Numbered from the stretch's first letter, positions 25,508 through 35,178 are shown. The stretch: 47,241 bases of DNA from Bacillus siamensis KCTC 13613 (GCF_000262045.1 NZ_AJVF01000022.1:1-47241), one strand, 5' to 3'. Program-made: numbers and translations. Notes: generated from the sequence alone by a model not told the origin.

Positions 25508-25539
25508 AATCCCTGCCGAAAAGGCAGGGATTTTTTTAT
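25508..25539. terminator. Bidirectional terminator between yfnD and yfnC
   Basis: AAATCCCTGCC pairs with GGCAGGGATTT around GAAAA, with T and A flanks. Confidence 0.92.
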
Positions 25540-26765
25540 GAATGCCATTCTTTTAATGTTTTGTCGCTCGGCAGGACAAACGCGAGCAGTCCTAAAACGG
25601 GCAGAAAGGCGACGGCTGTCATGGTCGGCGTCAATCCCGCGGAATCAATGAGGGCGCCGAGCGCAACGGCTCCGATTGCTCCCATTCCGAAGGCGAGCCC
25701 GACCGTAAGTCCTGACATCGTGCCGATTTTACCCGGGACGAGCTCCTGCGCGTAGACAACGGTCACAGAAAAGCTGGACATCAGGACAACGCCGATCAGC
25801 GCCAGTACACCATAGGCGATGACAGGCCCCGCAAACGGAAGGAAAATCGTCAAGGGAGCCGATGCCATCATTGATACAATAATGACGTTCCGCTTTCCGA
25901 AACGGTCTGCCAGCGGCCCGCCGAGAAACGTTCCGACAGCCCCGAAGAATAAAAAGACGAAGATGTAGCTCTGTGCCTGCTGAATGCTGACATGATAGGC
26001 ATTCATCGCATAGAACGTATAAAAGTTGCCGATCGCGCTCACATACCAGGAACGCGCGAAAATCAAGAAGATAATCATGATAAGGGCAAGAATAATCGGC
26101 TTTGTAATCACGGTCTCCACAGCGGCAGCCGGTGATTTTTTACTTGCGGCGCGCAAATGAATAAGGCGCCCTTTATACCATTTGGCGATATAAATGAGAA
26201 ACAGCACAGCGATTGCGGCGACAAGCGTAAACCAGACAGAGCCGAATTGACCGAGCGGAACGAGAATCAGCGCGGTAATCAGGGGCGCCATCGCCTGGCC
26301 GGTATTTCCGCCGACTTGGTAAATCGATTGCGCCAAGCCGCGCTTTTCGCCGGCGGCCATGTAAGCGACACGCGATCCTTCAGGATGAAAGACGGCGGAG
26401 CCAAGGCCGATAAAAAATACGCAGCATAAAATCGTCAGAAAAGACGGGGCGAACGCGAGCCCTAAAATGCCGAGCATGCTTGCGGTGAGTCCGAGCGGCA
26501 GGGCATACGGCATCGGGCGTTTATCCGTATACCAGCCGATGACGGGCTGCATCACGGAAGACACCATATTCAGCGTAAAGGCGATCATTCCGAGCTGTGT
26601 AAAGGTAAGACTCATGGAACGTTCCAAAATAGGAAACATCGCCGGAATCACCGCTTGCAGTGAATCGTTCAGCAAATGACAAATCCCGATAATCAATAAA
26701 ATGGAATACATGGTTGTATCGGGACGATGGACAGGTTTTTCTTTCATCGGTGCGGCAATTGCCAA
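25536..26765 (-). CDS. yfnC: MFS transporter YfnC (fosmidomycin-resistance type)
   Basis: This 409-residue major facilitator protein has 12 predicted helices. The loop-2 motif is WYTDKRPMPYAL and the second-half counterpart GGPLADRFGKRNV is strongly conserved. Relatives (Fsr) export fosmidomycin; the natural substrate here is unknown. I take the TTG at 26765 as start because AGGAGG lies seven bases upstream and the resulting length equals that of B. subtilis YfnC. In B. subtilis yfnB lies next; it is absent here. Confidence 0.88.
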   Translation of the reverse strand: MAIAAPMKEKPVHRPDTTMYSILLIIGICHLLNDSLQAVIPAMFPILERSMSLTFTQLGMIAFTLNMVSSVMQPVIGWYTDKRPMPYALPLGLTASMLGILGLAFAPSFLTILCCVFFIGLGSAVFHPEGSRVAYMAAGEKRGLAQSIYQVGGNTGQAMAPLITALILVPLGQFGSVWFTLVAAIAVLFLIYIAKWYKGRLIHLRAASKKSPAAAVETVITKPIILALIMIIFLIFARSWYVSAIGNFYTFYAMNAYHVSIQQAQSYIFVFLFFGAVGTFLGGPLADRFGKRNVIIVSMMASAPLTIFLPFAGPVIAYGVLALIGVVLMSSFSVTVVYAQELVPGKIGTMSGLTVGLAFGMGAIGAVALGALIDSAGLTPTMTAVAFLPVLGLLAFVLPSDKTLKEWHS

Positions 26766-26793
26766 AGTGATTCTCCTCCTTTTATGTAAGCAA

Positions 26794-26822
26794 AGCATAC
26801 ACCATATTATTCATAAGGTGAA
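26794..26822 (-). promoter_or_regulatory. Sigma-A promoter of yfnC
   Basis: On the minus strand TTCACC (plus 26817-26822) and TATGCT (plus 26794-26799) are 17 bases apart. Confidence 0.6.
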
Positions 26823-26837
26823 TGAATGATCAAGAGC

Positions 26838-26876
26838 AAAAAAGGCTCTTCTTTCTCAAATCGAAAAAAGAGCCTC
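26838..26876 (-). terminator. Rho-independent terminator of yfnA
   Basis: Read on the minus strand, GGCTCTT pairs with AAGAGCC and is followed by a T run (plus-strand A tract at 26838-26843). Confidence 0.85.
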
Positions 26877-26881
26877 CCTTT

Positions 26882-28267
26882 TTATTTGTTTAATAAACTG
26901 TGTTTTCGCGAATAAACCATATAAACGACGATCCCGGCGGCGATCCAGATGACAAAGGAAAGCCATGTCACGCCGGGCAGGCTGCTTGCGAGATAGAGGC
27001 ATAAGCATGCGCTGATGATCGGCACAAAAGGAACGAAAGGAACACGGAAGGAAGATTTGATCTCCGGATGTTTCTTTCTTAAAACGATGACGGCGATCGC
27101 GATGACCGTAAAGGCCGCCAAGGTTCCCATGTTGACGAGATGCGCCAAGGTTCCCAGATCAATCAAACCGGCGATCCCGGCGGCAACGATCCCCGTCACC
27201 CAGGTGTTTTGAAACGGTGTTTTAAAACGCGGATGCACCTTGGAAAATACGCGGGGCAAAAGACCGTCTCTGCTCATCGCAAATGTGAGACGCACCTGAG
27301 CGTACAGCAGAGCAAGCATGACTGTTGTAATCCCGATAATCGCGCCGACGGAAATAATGCCCGCGATTTTGTTCTGGCCGACAAATTGGAGCGCGAATGA
27401 TACCGGATCTCCGACATTTAATTTAGTGTACGAAAGCATTCCCGTCAGAACGAGCGACACGGTAATGTAAAGGATGGTGCAGATGGCGAGCGCGCCGATA
27501 ATCCCGATCGGCATTGATTTCTGCGGGTTCTTCACTTCTTCCGATGCGTTTGACACGGCATCAAATCCGAGATACGCGAAGAAAACGGTCGCGGCGCTCG
27601 TGATGACGCCTTTCATTCCGAACGGCATAAACGGCGACCAGTTTTCCGGTTTCACGTAGCCGAATCCGACGACGATAAACAGCAAAATGATCGCAATTTT
27701 CATCAAAACAATGACATTATTAAAGCGGGTGCTTTCTTTCACGCCTCTTGAAACAATCGCGGTAATCACCAAAATAATAATAACGGCCGGCAGATTGAGC
27801 ACAGCGCCCGCTTTGCTCCCGGGTGCGGCGGTCAGCGCCTCCGGAAGATGCATCCCGAAGCCCGCAAGAAGCGACTGGAAATACGATGACCAGCCGGTTG
27901 CGACGGCGGAGAGCGCAATGACATATTCAAGCATTAAGTCCCATCCGATTAAAAACGCGAGACATTCTCCGAGAGTGACATAGGAGTACGTATATACGCT
28001 GCCTGAAATCGGAATGGATGAAGAAAATTCCGCATAACAAAACGCTGCGAGCGCGCAGGCAAGGCCCGCGAGCACAAACGACAGAATCAAAGCCGGTCCT
28101 GCCCCTGTTGCGGCCACGGTCCCGGTAATCACAAAAATCCCCGTGCCGACAACACAGCCGATTCCGAGTAAAACCAAGTCAAAAGCGCTTAACGAGCGGG
28201 CCAGACCGGCCTGTTTGCTTTGGACCTTTAAGTCGGCGATCGGCTTTTTCCGAAATAATAAAGACAT
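26882..28267 (-). CDS. yfnA: APC-family amino acid permease YfnA
   Basis: This 461-residue permease has 12 predicted helices and belongs to the cationic amino acid transporter branch. Helix 1 carries GIGCVVGTGIFVITG (about residues 35-49), the substrate-binding unwound segment of APC transporters. B. subtilis YfnA is reported to take up amino acids such as threonine and S-methyl-cysteine; specificity cannot be read here. Start 28267 behind AGGAGG. It has its own promoter and terminator. Confidence 0.9.
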   Translation of the reverse strand: MSLLFRKKPIADLKVQSKQAGLARSLSAFDLVLLGIGCVVGTGIFVITGTVAATGAGPALILSFVLAGLACALAAFCYAEFSSSIPISGSVYTYSYVTLGECLAFLIGWDLMLEYVIALSAVATGWSSYFQSLLAGFGMHLPEALTAAPGSKAGAVLNLPAVIIILVITAIVSRGVKESTRFNNVIVLMKIAIILLFIVVGFGYVKPENWSPFMPFGMKGVITSAATVFFAYLGFDAVSNASEEVKNPQKSMPIGIIGALAICTILYITVSLVLTGMLSYTKLNVGDPVSFALQFVGQNKIAGIISVGAIIGITTVMLALLYAQVRLTFAMSRDGLLPRVFSKVHPRFKTPFQNTWVTGIVAAGIAGLIDLGTLAHLVNMGTLAAFTVIAIAVIVLRKKHPEIKSSFRVPFVPFVPIISACLCLYLASSLPGVTWLSFVIWIAAGIVVYMVYSRKHSLLNK

Positions 28268-28322
28268 ATGGGTCCTCCTGAAAATTCATAATATTCATAT
28301 CATTATATACACTGACGTTTGT

Positions 28323-28351
28323 ATTATATTGTCGAAATTTCGCACAGTCAA
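28323..28351 (-). promoter_or_regulatory. Sigma-A promoter of yfnA
   Basis: On the minus strand TTGACT (plus 28346-28351) and a perfect TATAAT (plus 28323-28328) are 17 bases apart. Confidence 0.85.
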
Positions 28352-28432
28352 TTAAAGAATTTTCCACTTTAAAAGGAAAAAGCTCAAAAGCGTCGATGTG
28401 CGGAAGGAACAGTAATTTTATTGTGAAATAGT

Positions 28433-28459
28433 TCAATTTTCTCACGTTAAGACCGATAC
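28433..28459 (+). promoter_or_regulatory. Sigma-D-like promoter of yfmT-yfmS
   Basis: TCAA (28433-28436) and ACCGATAC (28452-28459) are 15 bases apart, close to the sigma-D consensus TAAA-N15-GCCGATAT. A chemoreceptor gene in the unit fits sigma-D control. Confidence 0.55.
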
Positions 28460-28513
28460 AAAAAATGACTCATCAACTATTTTCAAGTTTCGGTGAAAGG
28501 GAGATGTTTTTAC

Positions 28514-29971
28514 ATGTTTCAATATGAAGAACTAAATAAGCAGTTTATCGGCGGCCGATGGAGGGATGGGAGCAGCCGGAACGTATTGGAAAACAGAAAT
28601 CCTTATACTCAGAAAGTCATCACCTCATTCCGAAAAGCGACGCCTGATGACGTGGATGCGGCGTATCGCGCCGCGGCTCTTGCGAAACAAGAATGGGACA
28701 AAGTCAATCCTTTTAAAAAGCGGGCCATTTTGGAAAAAGCCGTATCTTTCATCGAAGAGCACGAAGAAGCGATCATTTACTTAATCATGGAGGAGCTTGG
28801 CGGAACAAGGCTGAAGGCTGAGTTTGAAATCGGACTTGTCAAAAATATGATAAAAGAAGCCGCAACATTTCCGGTGCGGATGGAAGGGAAAATTCTCCCG
28901 TCCACGATTGACGGAAAAGAAAACAGGCTGTACAGAATACCAGCCGGTGTCGTCGGGGTCATCAGCCCGTTTAATTTCCCGTTTTTCCTTTCGGTGAAAT
29001 CAGTTGCGCCGGCACTCGGAGCGGGCAACGGCGTTGTGCTGAAGCCTCATGAAGAAACACCGATCTGCGGCGGAACACTGATTGCGAAGATTTTTGAAGC
29101 GGCCGGCGTACCGGACGGGCTGCTGAATGTCATCGTGACGGATATCGGGGAGATCGGCGACAGTTTTGTTGAGCATCCCGTGCCGCGGATTATCTCATTT
29201 ACGGGTTCAACCGGAGTGGGCAGCTATATCGGACAGCTTGCGATCAAGCACTTTAAAAAACCGCTCTTGGAGCTTGGCGGAAACAGCGCGCTGATCGTGC
29301 TTGAGGACGCTGATCTCGAATACGCCGTCAATGCGGCCGTATTCAGCCGGTTTACGCATCAGGGCCAGATCTGCATGTCGGCGAACCGCGTGCTCGTTCA
29401 CACATCTGTATATGACAAATTCACAGAGCTTTACGAAGCGAAAGTGTCATCGCTGAAAGTCGGCGATCCGATGGACCCTGATACGGTGATCGGGCCTTTA
29501 ATCAATGAGAAACAGGCGGAAGGTCTGAAACGGTCCGTTGAAAAAGCGATAGAAGAGGGAGCGGTTCCGGTGCTTTCCGGCCGATTCAGCAAAACGGTAG
29601 CTGAACCCGTCATCTTAAAAGATGTAAGACCTGAGATGAGTATCGCAAAAGAGGAACTGTTCGGTCCGGCCGTCTGCATTATGCCGTTTGAAACGGAGGA
29701 TGAAGCGGTAAGCATCGCAAACGCGACACCGTTCGGTTTAAGCGGAGCCGTGCATACGGCAAACGTTGAGCGCGGCGTTGAGTTTGCTAAGCGGATCGAA
29801 ACCGGCATGATTCACGTCAACGATACGACCATTAATGATGAACCGAATGTCGCGTTCGGCGGCGAGAAGCAATCAGGTCTCGGGAGGCTGAACGGCGAAT
29901 GGAGCCTTGAAGAATTCACTACGCTGAAATGGATTTCGGTTCAGCATGAAAAACGGCAATTCCCATATTAA
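28514..29971 (+). CDS. yfmT: Aldehyde dehydrogenase YfmT (vanillin/benzaldehyde type)
   Basis: This 485-residue NAD(P)-dependent aldehyde dehydrogenase has catalytic Cys 287 in QGQICMSANR, general base Glu 253 in LELGGNSAL, oxyanion Asn 154 in SPFNFP and Lys 177 in LKPHE. B. subtilis YfmT oxidises vanillin to vanillate and is annotated vanillin dehydrogenase. I start at ATG 28514, giving the B. subtilis length. It lies 15 bases before yfmS, so enzyme and chemoreceptor form one unit, perhaps coupling detection and removal of an aromatic aldehyde. Confidence 0.9.
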   Translation: MFQYEELNKQFIGGRWRDGSSRNVLENRNPYTQKVITSFRKATPDDVDAAYRAAALAKQEWDKVNPFKKRAILEKAVSFIEEHEEAIIYLIMEELGGTRLKAEFEIGLVKNMIKEAATFPVRMEGKILPSTIDGKENRLYRIPAGVVGVISPFNFPFFLSVKSVAPALGAGNGVVLKPHEETPICGGTLIAKIFEAAGVPDGLLNVIVTDIGEIGDSFVEHPVPRIISFTGSTGVGSYIGQLAIKHFKKPLLELGGNSALIVLEDADLEYAVNAAVFSRFTHQGQICMSANRVLVHTSVYDKFTELYEAKVSSLKVGDPMDPDTVIGPLINEKQAEGLKRSVEKAIEEGAVPVLSGRFSKTVAEPVILKDVRPEMSIAKEELFGPAVCIMPFETEDEAVSIANATPFGLSGAVHTANVERGVEFAKRIETGMIHVNDTTINDEPNVAFGGEKQSGLGRLNGEWSLEEFTTLKWISVQHEKRQFPY

Positions 29972-29986
29972 GAAGGAGTGAAAGAA

Positions 29987-30841
29987 ATGAGTATACAGAC
30001 GGAACAGCAAACGCACAGCCTGCTTGACGCTTTTGTCAAAGTTGCGCCTTTTTTAAACAGCCTGATCCAAGATGACATCACCATCGGGATTTATGATACA
30101 GAAAAATTAATTGTGAATATTCCGGCTAAAACGTTTTCTCTTAACGTAAAGCCGGGAGACCCGCTCCAAAAAGGAGACATCATTACAGACGCGATACGCA
30201 TGAATCAGAAGAAGACAAGCATGGTGCCGAAAGAGCTGTTCGGATTTCCGCTGATCGCCAGAGCGATTCCGCTTCACGATGAAAACGGAAAAGTCATCGG
30301 CGGCGTCGGTCTCGGCACGAGCCTTGAAAAATCAGCTAAGCTTCATGATGTCGCTGAAAGCCTGTCCGCCGTCGTGGAACAGACCGCTTCAGCCATCGCG
30401 GATATTTCAGAATCCATCAGCGGCTTTTCAGCACAGATGACCGGGATTTCCGCTCAGGCGAAACAAGTCAGTGAAAGCGCGGGAGAAATTGCCGACATTT
30501 CCGTCACTGTCAAGGGCATCTCAGATCAAAGCAATCTGCTCGGTTTGAATGCGGCCATTGAAGCCGCGAGAGCTGGAGAATCCGGCAAGGGCTTTTCCGT
30601 GGTGGCGGATGAGATCCGCAAGCTTGCCACTCATTCAAAAGACAACGTCGGACAAATTGACCAGATTACGAAAAAAATCCACAGCCTGCTGAAAGGGCTG
30701 GAGGACTCTATTGAATCCATCAACCAGAACACAGACGGCCAAGCGGCGGCGGTTGAACAAATTTCTGCCACGATGCAGGAGATTTCAGGAAGCGCCCAGC
30801 ATTTAGCGAAAATGGCTGAAAACGTGCTCGGAGAATCATAA
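29987..30841 (+). CDS. yfmS: Soluble chemoreceptor YfmS
   Basis: This 284-residue methyl-accepting chemotaxis-type protein has no membrane helix. The N-terminal part (residues 1 to about 120) is a small sensory domain with the GGVGLGTS end seen in related sensors. The rest is a helical signalling domain whose hairpin tip is recognisable in [20 protein letters not shown], which binds CheA/CheW. The domain is short, with few flanking heptads. Start ATG 29987 behind AGAAGGAG. Confidence 0.9.
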   Translation: MSIQTEQQTHSLLDAFVKVAPFLNSLIQDDITIGIYDTEKLIVNIPAKTFSLNVKPGDPLQKGDIITDAIRMNQKKTSMVPKELFGFPLIARAIPLHDENGKVIGGVGLGTSLEKSAKLHDVAESLSAVVEQTASAIADISESISGFSAQMTGISAQAKQVSESAGEIADISVTVKGISDQSNLLGLNAAIEAARAGESGKGFSVVADEIRKLATHSKDNVGQIDQITKKIHSLLKGLEDSIESINQNTDGQAAAVEQISATMQEISGSAQHLAKMAENVLGES

Positions 30842-30871
30842 AAAAAGGGAGCTTACGGGCTCCTTTTTTGT
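30841..30871 (+). terminator. Rho-independent terminator of yfmT-yfmS
   Basis: AAAAAAGGGAGC pairs with GCTCCTTTTTT around TTACGG. Confidence 0.92.
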
Positions 30872-30903
30872 TTTCCCTTATCAATTGGAAACTGCACTTA
30901 CAC

Positions 30904-30929
30904 GTTTGATCCGCTATACGCAGGGGTAC
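30904..30929 (+). promoter_or_regulatory. Sigma-B promoter of the SDR gene
   Basis: GTTTGA (30904-30909) and GGGTAC (30924-30929) are 14 bases apart; the sigma-B consensus is GTTTAA-N12-15-GGGTAT. Five of six bases match in each box. Confidence 0.8.
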
Positions 30930-30968
30930 ACATACGAATACATCACCAATGATAAAGGAGAGTTTTGT

Positions 30969-31868
30969 ATGTCTGATGCAAATCTGCACAACCCGCAGAT
31001 GAAATATGATCATGATGAATTTCCAAAACAATATCAGGAGCCGCCCGGTTTGCAGAAAGAGATGAAGCCTGTGCCGGACTGCGGCGAAACAAGCTATAAA
31101 GGAGCAGGCAAGCTGAAGGGAAGAAAAGCCCTCGTCACCGGCGGCGATTCGGGGATCGGCCGGGCTGCTGCGATTGCTTATGCCCGGGAAGGGGCGGATG
31201 TGGCCATTAACTATCTGCCTGAGGAACAGCCGGATGCCGAAGAAGTGAAAGCATTAATTGAAAAAGAAGGAAGAAAAGCCGTTCTGCTCCCCGGAGATTT
31301 AAGCGATGAAGCGTTTTGCGGAGAATTGGCGGAAAAAGCGTATCAAGAGCTTGGCGGTCTTGACACGCTCGCCCTTGTCGCCGGCAAACAGCAGGCAGTG
31401 GATGATATCAGCGATCTTGCCACAGAACAAATCTATCAAACATTCGAAGTTAATGTTTTCTCACTGTATTGGCTCGTCAAAGCGGCGCTTCCGTATCTGC
31501 CGGAAGGCGCGTCTATTATCACGACAACTTCTGTCGAAGGGTACAATCCAAGTCCGATGCTGTTGGATTATGCCGCGACAAAACATGCCATTATCGGCTT
31601 TACCGTCGGCTTAGGAAAGCAGCTGGCGAATAAAGGAATCAGAGTCAACTCTGTAGCGCCGGGGCCGATCTGGACGCCGCTTCAGATTTCCGGAGGACAG
31701 CCCGGTGAAAACATTCCGAAATTCGGCAAGGAAACACCGGCCGTGCCATTACAGCGTGCCGGCCAGCCCGCGGAGCTTGCAGGGATTTATGTTTTTTTGG
31801 CCTCAGAAGAATCGAGTTATGTGACATCCCAGATCTACAGTGTCAGCGGAGGTATTCCGACGGCGTAA
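30969..31868 (+). CDS. Short-chain dehydrogenase/reductase (YdaD/YhxC-like)
   Basis: This 299-residue oxidoreductase has the Rossmann loop TGGDSGIG (57-64), catalytic Ser 188, Tyr 201 and Lys 205 (YAATKHA), and the 50-residue N-terminal extension ([18 protein letters not shown]) of the YdaD/YhxC/YhdF group. In that group B. subtilis YdaD is a sigma-B general stress protein; the sigma-B promoter here agrees. The substrate is unknown. Start ATG 30969 behind AAAGGAGAG. I do not recall this gene at this place in B. subtilis 168. Confidence 0.88.
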   Translation: MSDANLHNPQMKYDHDEFPKQYQEPPGLQKEMKPVPDCGETSYKGAGKLKGRKALVTGGDSGIGRAAAIAYAREGADVAINYLPEEQPDAEEVKALIEKEGRKAVLLPGDLSDEAFCGELAEKAYQELGGLDTLALVAGKQQAVDDISDLATEQIYQTFEVNVFSLYWLVKAALPYLPEGASIITTTSVEGYNPSPMLLDYAATKHAIIGFTVGLGKQLANKGIRVNSVAPGPIWTPLQISGGQPGENIPKFGKETPAVPLQRAGQPAELAGIYVFLASEESSYVTSQIYSVSGGIPTA

Positions 31869-31872
31869 TGAA

Positions 31873-31910
31873 TAAGGAGCTGCCCTCTTACAGGGGGCAG
31901 CTCTTTTTTT
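31873..31910. terminator. Bidirectional terminator between the SDR and GT2-TPR genes
   Basis: GAGCTGCCC (31877-31885) pairs with GGGCAGCTC (31895-31903), then seven T residues. Confidence 0.92.
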
Positions 31911-31914
31911 GATG

Positions 31915-32982
31915 TTATGTGCCGAGCACGTTTTGATTATACAGGACGCTCGGATGTGACGGGTGATAGGAGGCGGCTTTGTCGTTATGAATCTTCGCTT
32001 TTTCTCTGTCGCCGAGCTGCCAGTGGCAGACGCAGAGTTGCAGATGAGGATACCAGGTGGAATATTCGAGCTGGGTAAAGCCTGAATCGCTGTATGTGGC
32101 GGATAGGGCGAGCTCATACCAAAACACGCCCTGCCGGTATTGCCGTTTCTCCGTAAAATAGTCGCCGAGCCTGCAGCAGAACTCCGGCCGCGGACAATCA
32201 ATCAAAAATGATTTTAAGAGCGACGTCATGGCGGCCTCTTCATGGCCGACCGCCCTGTAGCAATCGAATAGGTATTGGCACGTTCTGATCTCGTCTTCGA
32301 TCCAGCACTGTTTAGTGGAAAGAAAATGATGATAATACGTAATGGCGCGCTGATACTGGCCGTGATCCTTTAATTCATTCGCGAAATAAAATAAATCGCG
32401 AGGTGTCATCGTTTCACTGTTTTCCGCCATTTTCTCGTAAATCCTCAGGTTGCGGTCTGAGGGAGGCGAGTGCTTTTTCTCGGATTTGCGGTGTGTGACG
32501 GCGATATCGGTTTCTATAATGTTTCCGTATACTTCCAGATACTCATGCACGGCTCCGATCCAGCGGAACCCTTTTTCCCGCTTGACGAGACGGTTGCGGC
32601 GGTATCTGAAGCTGACCTCTCCCCGATCATCAAAGCCGACGTGATAATACATGGATACCGCGTCCACCTCTTTTGAAAGCGACGCCTTCAGCTCTATCAG
32701 CTTTTCACGATCCTTTTCCGTCAGCATATCGTCGGCGTCCAGCCACAGAATATATTCCATTTCCGCTTTCGAAAACGCAAAATTACGGGCGGCCGCAAAA
32801 TGATCGACCCATTCAAAATCATAAATCTTATCCGTATAACGGGCCGCGATTTCTTTCGTCCGGTCGGTCGACCCCGTATCAGCAATCACAATTTCATCCG
32901 CAATGTCTTTGACGGAATCAAGACAGCCCGCAAGCACTTCCTCTTCATTTTTAACGATAACGCATAAACTGATGCTGATCAT
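31915..32982 (-). CDS. GT2 glycosyltransferase with C-terminal TPR repeats
   Basis: This 355-residue protein has a GT2 domain (residues 1 to about 200): ISLCVIVKNEEEVLAGCLDS, VIADTGSTDRT, and DADD at 82-85. Then come about 150 residues of helical TPR-like repeats (YQRAITYYHHFL, YRQGVFWYELAL, LGDREKAKIHNDKA). This architecture occurs in SunS-type transferases that glycosylate peptides and in other protein or surface glycosyltransferases. No bacteriocin precursor is adjacent, so the acceptor is unknown. Start 32982 behind AAGAGGTGAT. It is not at this place in B. subtilis 168 as I recall. Confidence 0.85.
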   Translation of the reverse strand: MISISLCVIVKNEEEVLAGCLDSVKDIADEIVIADTGSTDRTKEIAARYTDKIYDFEWVDHFAAARNFAFSKAEMEYILWLDADDMLTEKDREKLIELKASLSKEVDAVSMYYHVGFDDRGEVSFRYRRNRLVKREKGFRWIGAVHEYLEVYGNIIETDIAVTHRKSEKKHSPPSDRNLRIYEKMAENSETMTPRDLFYFANELKDHGQYQRAITYYHHFLSTKQCWIEDEIRTCQYLFDCYRAVGHEEAAMTSLLKSFLIDCPRPEFCCRLGDYFTEKRQYRQGVFWYELALSATYSDSGFTQLEYSTWYPHLQLCVCHWQLGDREKAKIHNDKAASYHPSHPSVLYNQNVLGT

Positions 32983-33140
32983 GTCATCACCTCTTCACCT
33001 CCAGTGTATAAAAGGAGAGGCGGAAACATTCTTCGGACAAAATGATCGCTTCCAAGAAATTTGTCTGCCCTTTTACTAGTTTTATTCCAACGCCTGATTT
33101 AAAATGAACACATGAACTTACGTGAGGATTGATAGGAACC

Positions 33141-35030
33141 ATGAGCATCTTAAAAGCGGAAAATCTTTATAAAACATACGGAGAAAAGACATTATTCGAC
33201 CATATCTCCTTTCATATTGAAGAGAATGAAAGAATCGGTTTAATCGGCCCGAACGGAACGGGGAAGTCCACGCTTCTGAAAACCATTGCCGGCCTTGAAT
33301 CAACGGAGGAAGGCGAGATGACGGCTTCAGGAAACGTGCATATTGAGTTTTTGCATCAGGATCCCGATCTTCCTGCCGGACAAACCGTCCTTGAGCATAT
33401 TTATTCCGGTGACTCAGCCGTTATGAGAACGATGCGGGAGTACGAAAAAGCGCTTCAGGAGCTGAATGAAGAGCCGGAAAATGAACAGCGCCAAAAGCAC
33501 CTGCTTGATGCGCAGGCGAGAATGGACGCGAATGATGCGTGGGAGGCGAATACATTAGCCAAAACGGTTTTAACCAAACTCGGTGTCACCGACTTGATGA
33601 AGGATGTCAGCGAGCTGTCCGGCGGCCAGAAAAAGCGCGTCGCGATTGCGAAAAACGTCATCCAGCCGGCTGACCTGCTTATTTTGGATGAACCGACAAA
33701 CCATTTGGACAATGAAACGATTGAATGGCTGGAAGGCTACTTATCGCAATATCCGGGCGCCGTCATGCTTGTCACGCACGACAGGTATTTTCTGAACAGG
33801 GTGACGAACAGAATTTACGAGCTTGAGAGAGGCAGCCTTTATACGTATAAGGGAAACTATGAAGTATTCCTGGAAAAACGGGCCGAACGGGAAGCGCTGG
33901 CAGAGCAGAAAGAAACGAAACGTCAAAACCTCCTGCGCCGCGAATTGGCGTGGCTCAGAAGAGGGGCGAAAGCACGCTCGACGAAACAAAAAGCGAGAGT
34001 GGACAGAGCGGAGGCGCTCAAGGAGCAAAAAGGGCCGGCAGTTTCAGGATCGCTCGATTTCGCGATCGGGTCCCACCGTCTCGGAAAACAGGTGATAGAA
34101 GCGGAAAACGTCACCCTCACCTACGGCGGCCAAGCGCTGATCAGCCAATTTAACGAGCTTGTTATCCCGGGTGAAAGAATCGGCATCATCGGGCCGAACG
34201 GAATCGGGAAAACGACACTTTTAAACAGCCTCGCCGGCAGAATTCAGCCAGACAGCGGCCGCATCACCATCGGGCAGACGGTCAGGATCGGGTACTACAC
34301 CCAGGACCACAGCGAAATGAACGGCGATATGAAAGTCATTGACTATATAAAAGAGACGGCTGAAATCGTCAAGACGGCGGAAGGTGATGTCATCACCGCG
34401 GAACAAATGCTTGAGCGCTTTCTGTTCCCGCGCCCGATGCAGCAGACATATATCAGAAAGCTGTCAGGCGGGGAAAAGCGCCGTCTGTACTTGCTGAATG
34501 TACTGATGCAGGAGCCGAATGTGCTGTTTTTAGATGAGCCGACCAATGATCTGGACACAGAAACATTAAGCGTGCTCGAAGATTACATCGAACAGTTTCC
34601 GGGCGTCGTCATTACCGTATCCCATGACCGCTATTTCCTTGACCGTGTCGTGGACCGCCTGATCGTATTTGAAGGACAAGGCGTCATTTCGCGTTTCCAA
34701 GGTTCGTACAGTGAATACATGGAATACGCAAAAGCGAAGAAGACTGCGGTAAAACAGCCGGCCGAAGAGAAAAAGGCGGAGGAAGAGCCGAAGAAAAAGC
34801 GCAAAAAGCTTTCGTACAAGGACCAGATCGAATGGGACGGCATCGAAGACAAAATCGCCGGCCTTGAAGAAAAGCATCAGCGTCTGGAAGCGGAAATCGC
34901 TGAAGCGGGAAGTGATTTCGGAAAGATTCAAGAACTGATGGCCGAACAGGCAAAAACGGCTGAAGAGCTTGAAGCGGCGATGGAGCGCTGGACCGAATTG
35001 TCACTGATGATTGAAGAACTTGAGAATTAA
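33141..35030 (+). CDS. yfmR: ABC-F ATPase YfmR
   Basis: This 629-residue soluble protein has two ATPase cassettes and no membrane domain. Walker A motifs are GPNGTGKST (36-44) and GPNGIGKTT (about 351-359); signatures are LSGGQKKR and LSGGEKRR. Between the cassettes is the basic P-site interaction motif linker (RREALWLRRGAKARSTK-like region), and the last 90 residues form a coiled coil. B. subtilis YfmR acts on stalled ribosomes, overlapping with EF-P at proline stretches. I start at ATG 33141, giving the B. subtilis length. In B. subtilis yfmQ lies next; it is missing here. Confidence 0.93.
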   Translation: MSILKAENLYKTYGEKTLFDHISFHIEENERIGLIGPNGTGKSTLLKTIAGLESTEEGEMTASGNVHIEFLHQDPDLPAGQTVLEHIYSGDSAVMRTMREYEKALQELNEEPENEQRQKHLLDAQARMDANDAWEANTLAKTVLTKLGVTDLMKDVSELSGGQKKRVAIAKNVIQPADLLILDEPTNHLDNETIEWLEGYLSQYPGAVMLVTHDRYFLNRVTNRIYELERGSLYTYKGNYEVFLEKRAEREALAEQKETKRQNLLRRELAWLRRGAKARSTKQKARVDRAEALKEQKGPAVSGSLDFAIGSHRLGKQVIEAENVTLTYGGQALISQFNELVIPGERIGIIGPNGIGKTTLLNSLAGRIQPDSGRITIGQTVRIGYYTQDHSEMNGDMKVIDYIKETAEIVKTAEGDVITAEQMLERFLFPRPMQQTYIRKLSGGEKRRLYLLNVLMQEPNVLFLDEPTNDLDTETLSVLEDYIEQFPGVVITVSHDRYFLDRVVDRLIVFEGQGVISRFQGSYSEYMEYAKAKKTAVKQPAEEKKAEEEPKKKRKKLSYKDQIEWDGIEDKIAGLEEKHQRLEAEIAEAGSDFGKIQELMAEQAKTAEELEAAMERWTELSLMIEELEN

Positions 35031-35082
35031 AAAAAGCCGGTATGTCCCCCGAGAAAATAGCGGGTCATACCGGCTTTTTTTG
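35031..35082 (+). terminator. Rho-independent terminator of yfmR
   Basis: AAAAAGCCGGTATG pairs with CATACCGGCTTTTT, with a 20-base loop region and a following T run. Confidence 0.92.
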
Positions 35083-35142
35083 TCATGAGCGGATGTCCAT
35101 TGTGCGGTATGGATGTTTATCCGTAAAAATTCATTTTTAAAA

Positions 35143-35178
35143 CTTCACGTTTACGTTAAGGTTCAAAAGGTGTATAAT
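35143..35178 (+). promoter_or_regulatory. yfmPO promoter with MerR-type dyad
   Basis: CTTCACGTTTACGTTAAG (35143-35160) is a CTTnACGTnnACGTnAAG palindrome typical of MerR-family operators. A perfect TATAAT follows at 35173-35178. The dyad covers the -35 area, as expected for self-regulation by YfmP. Confidence 0.75.
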
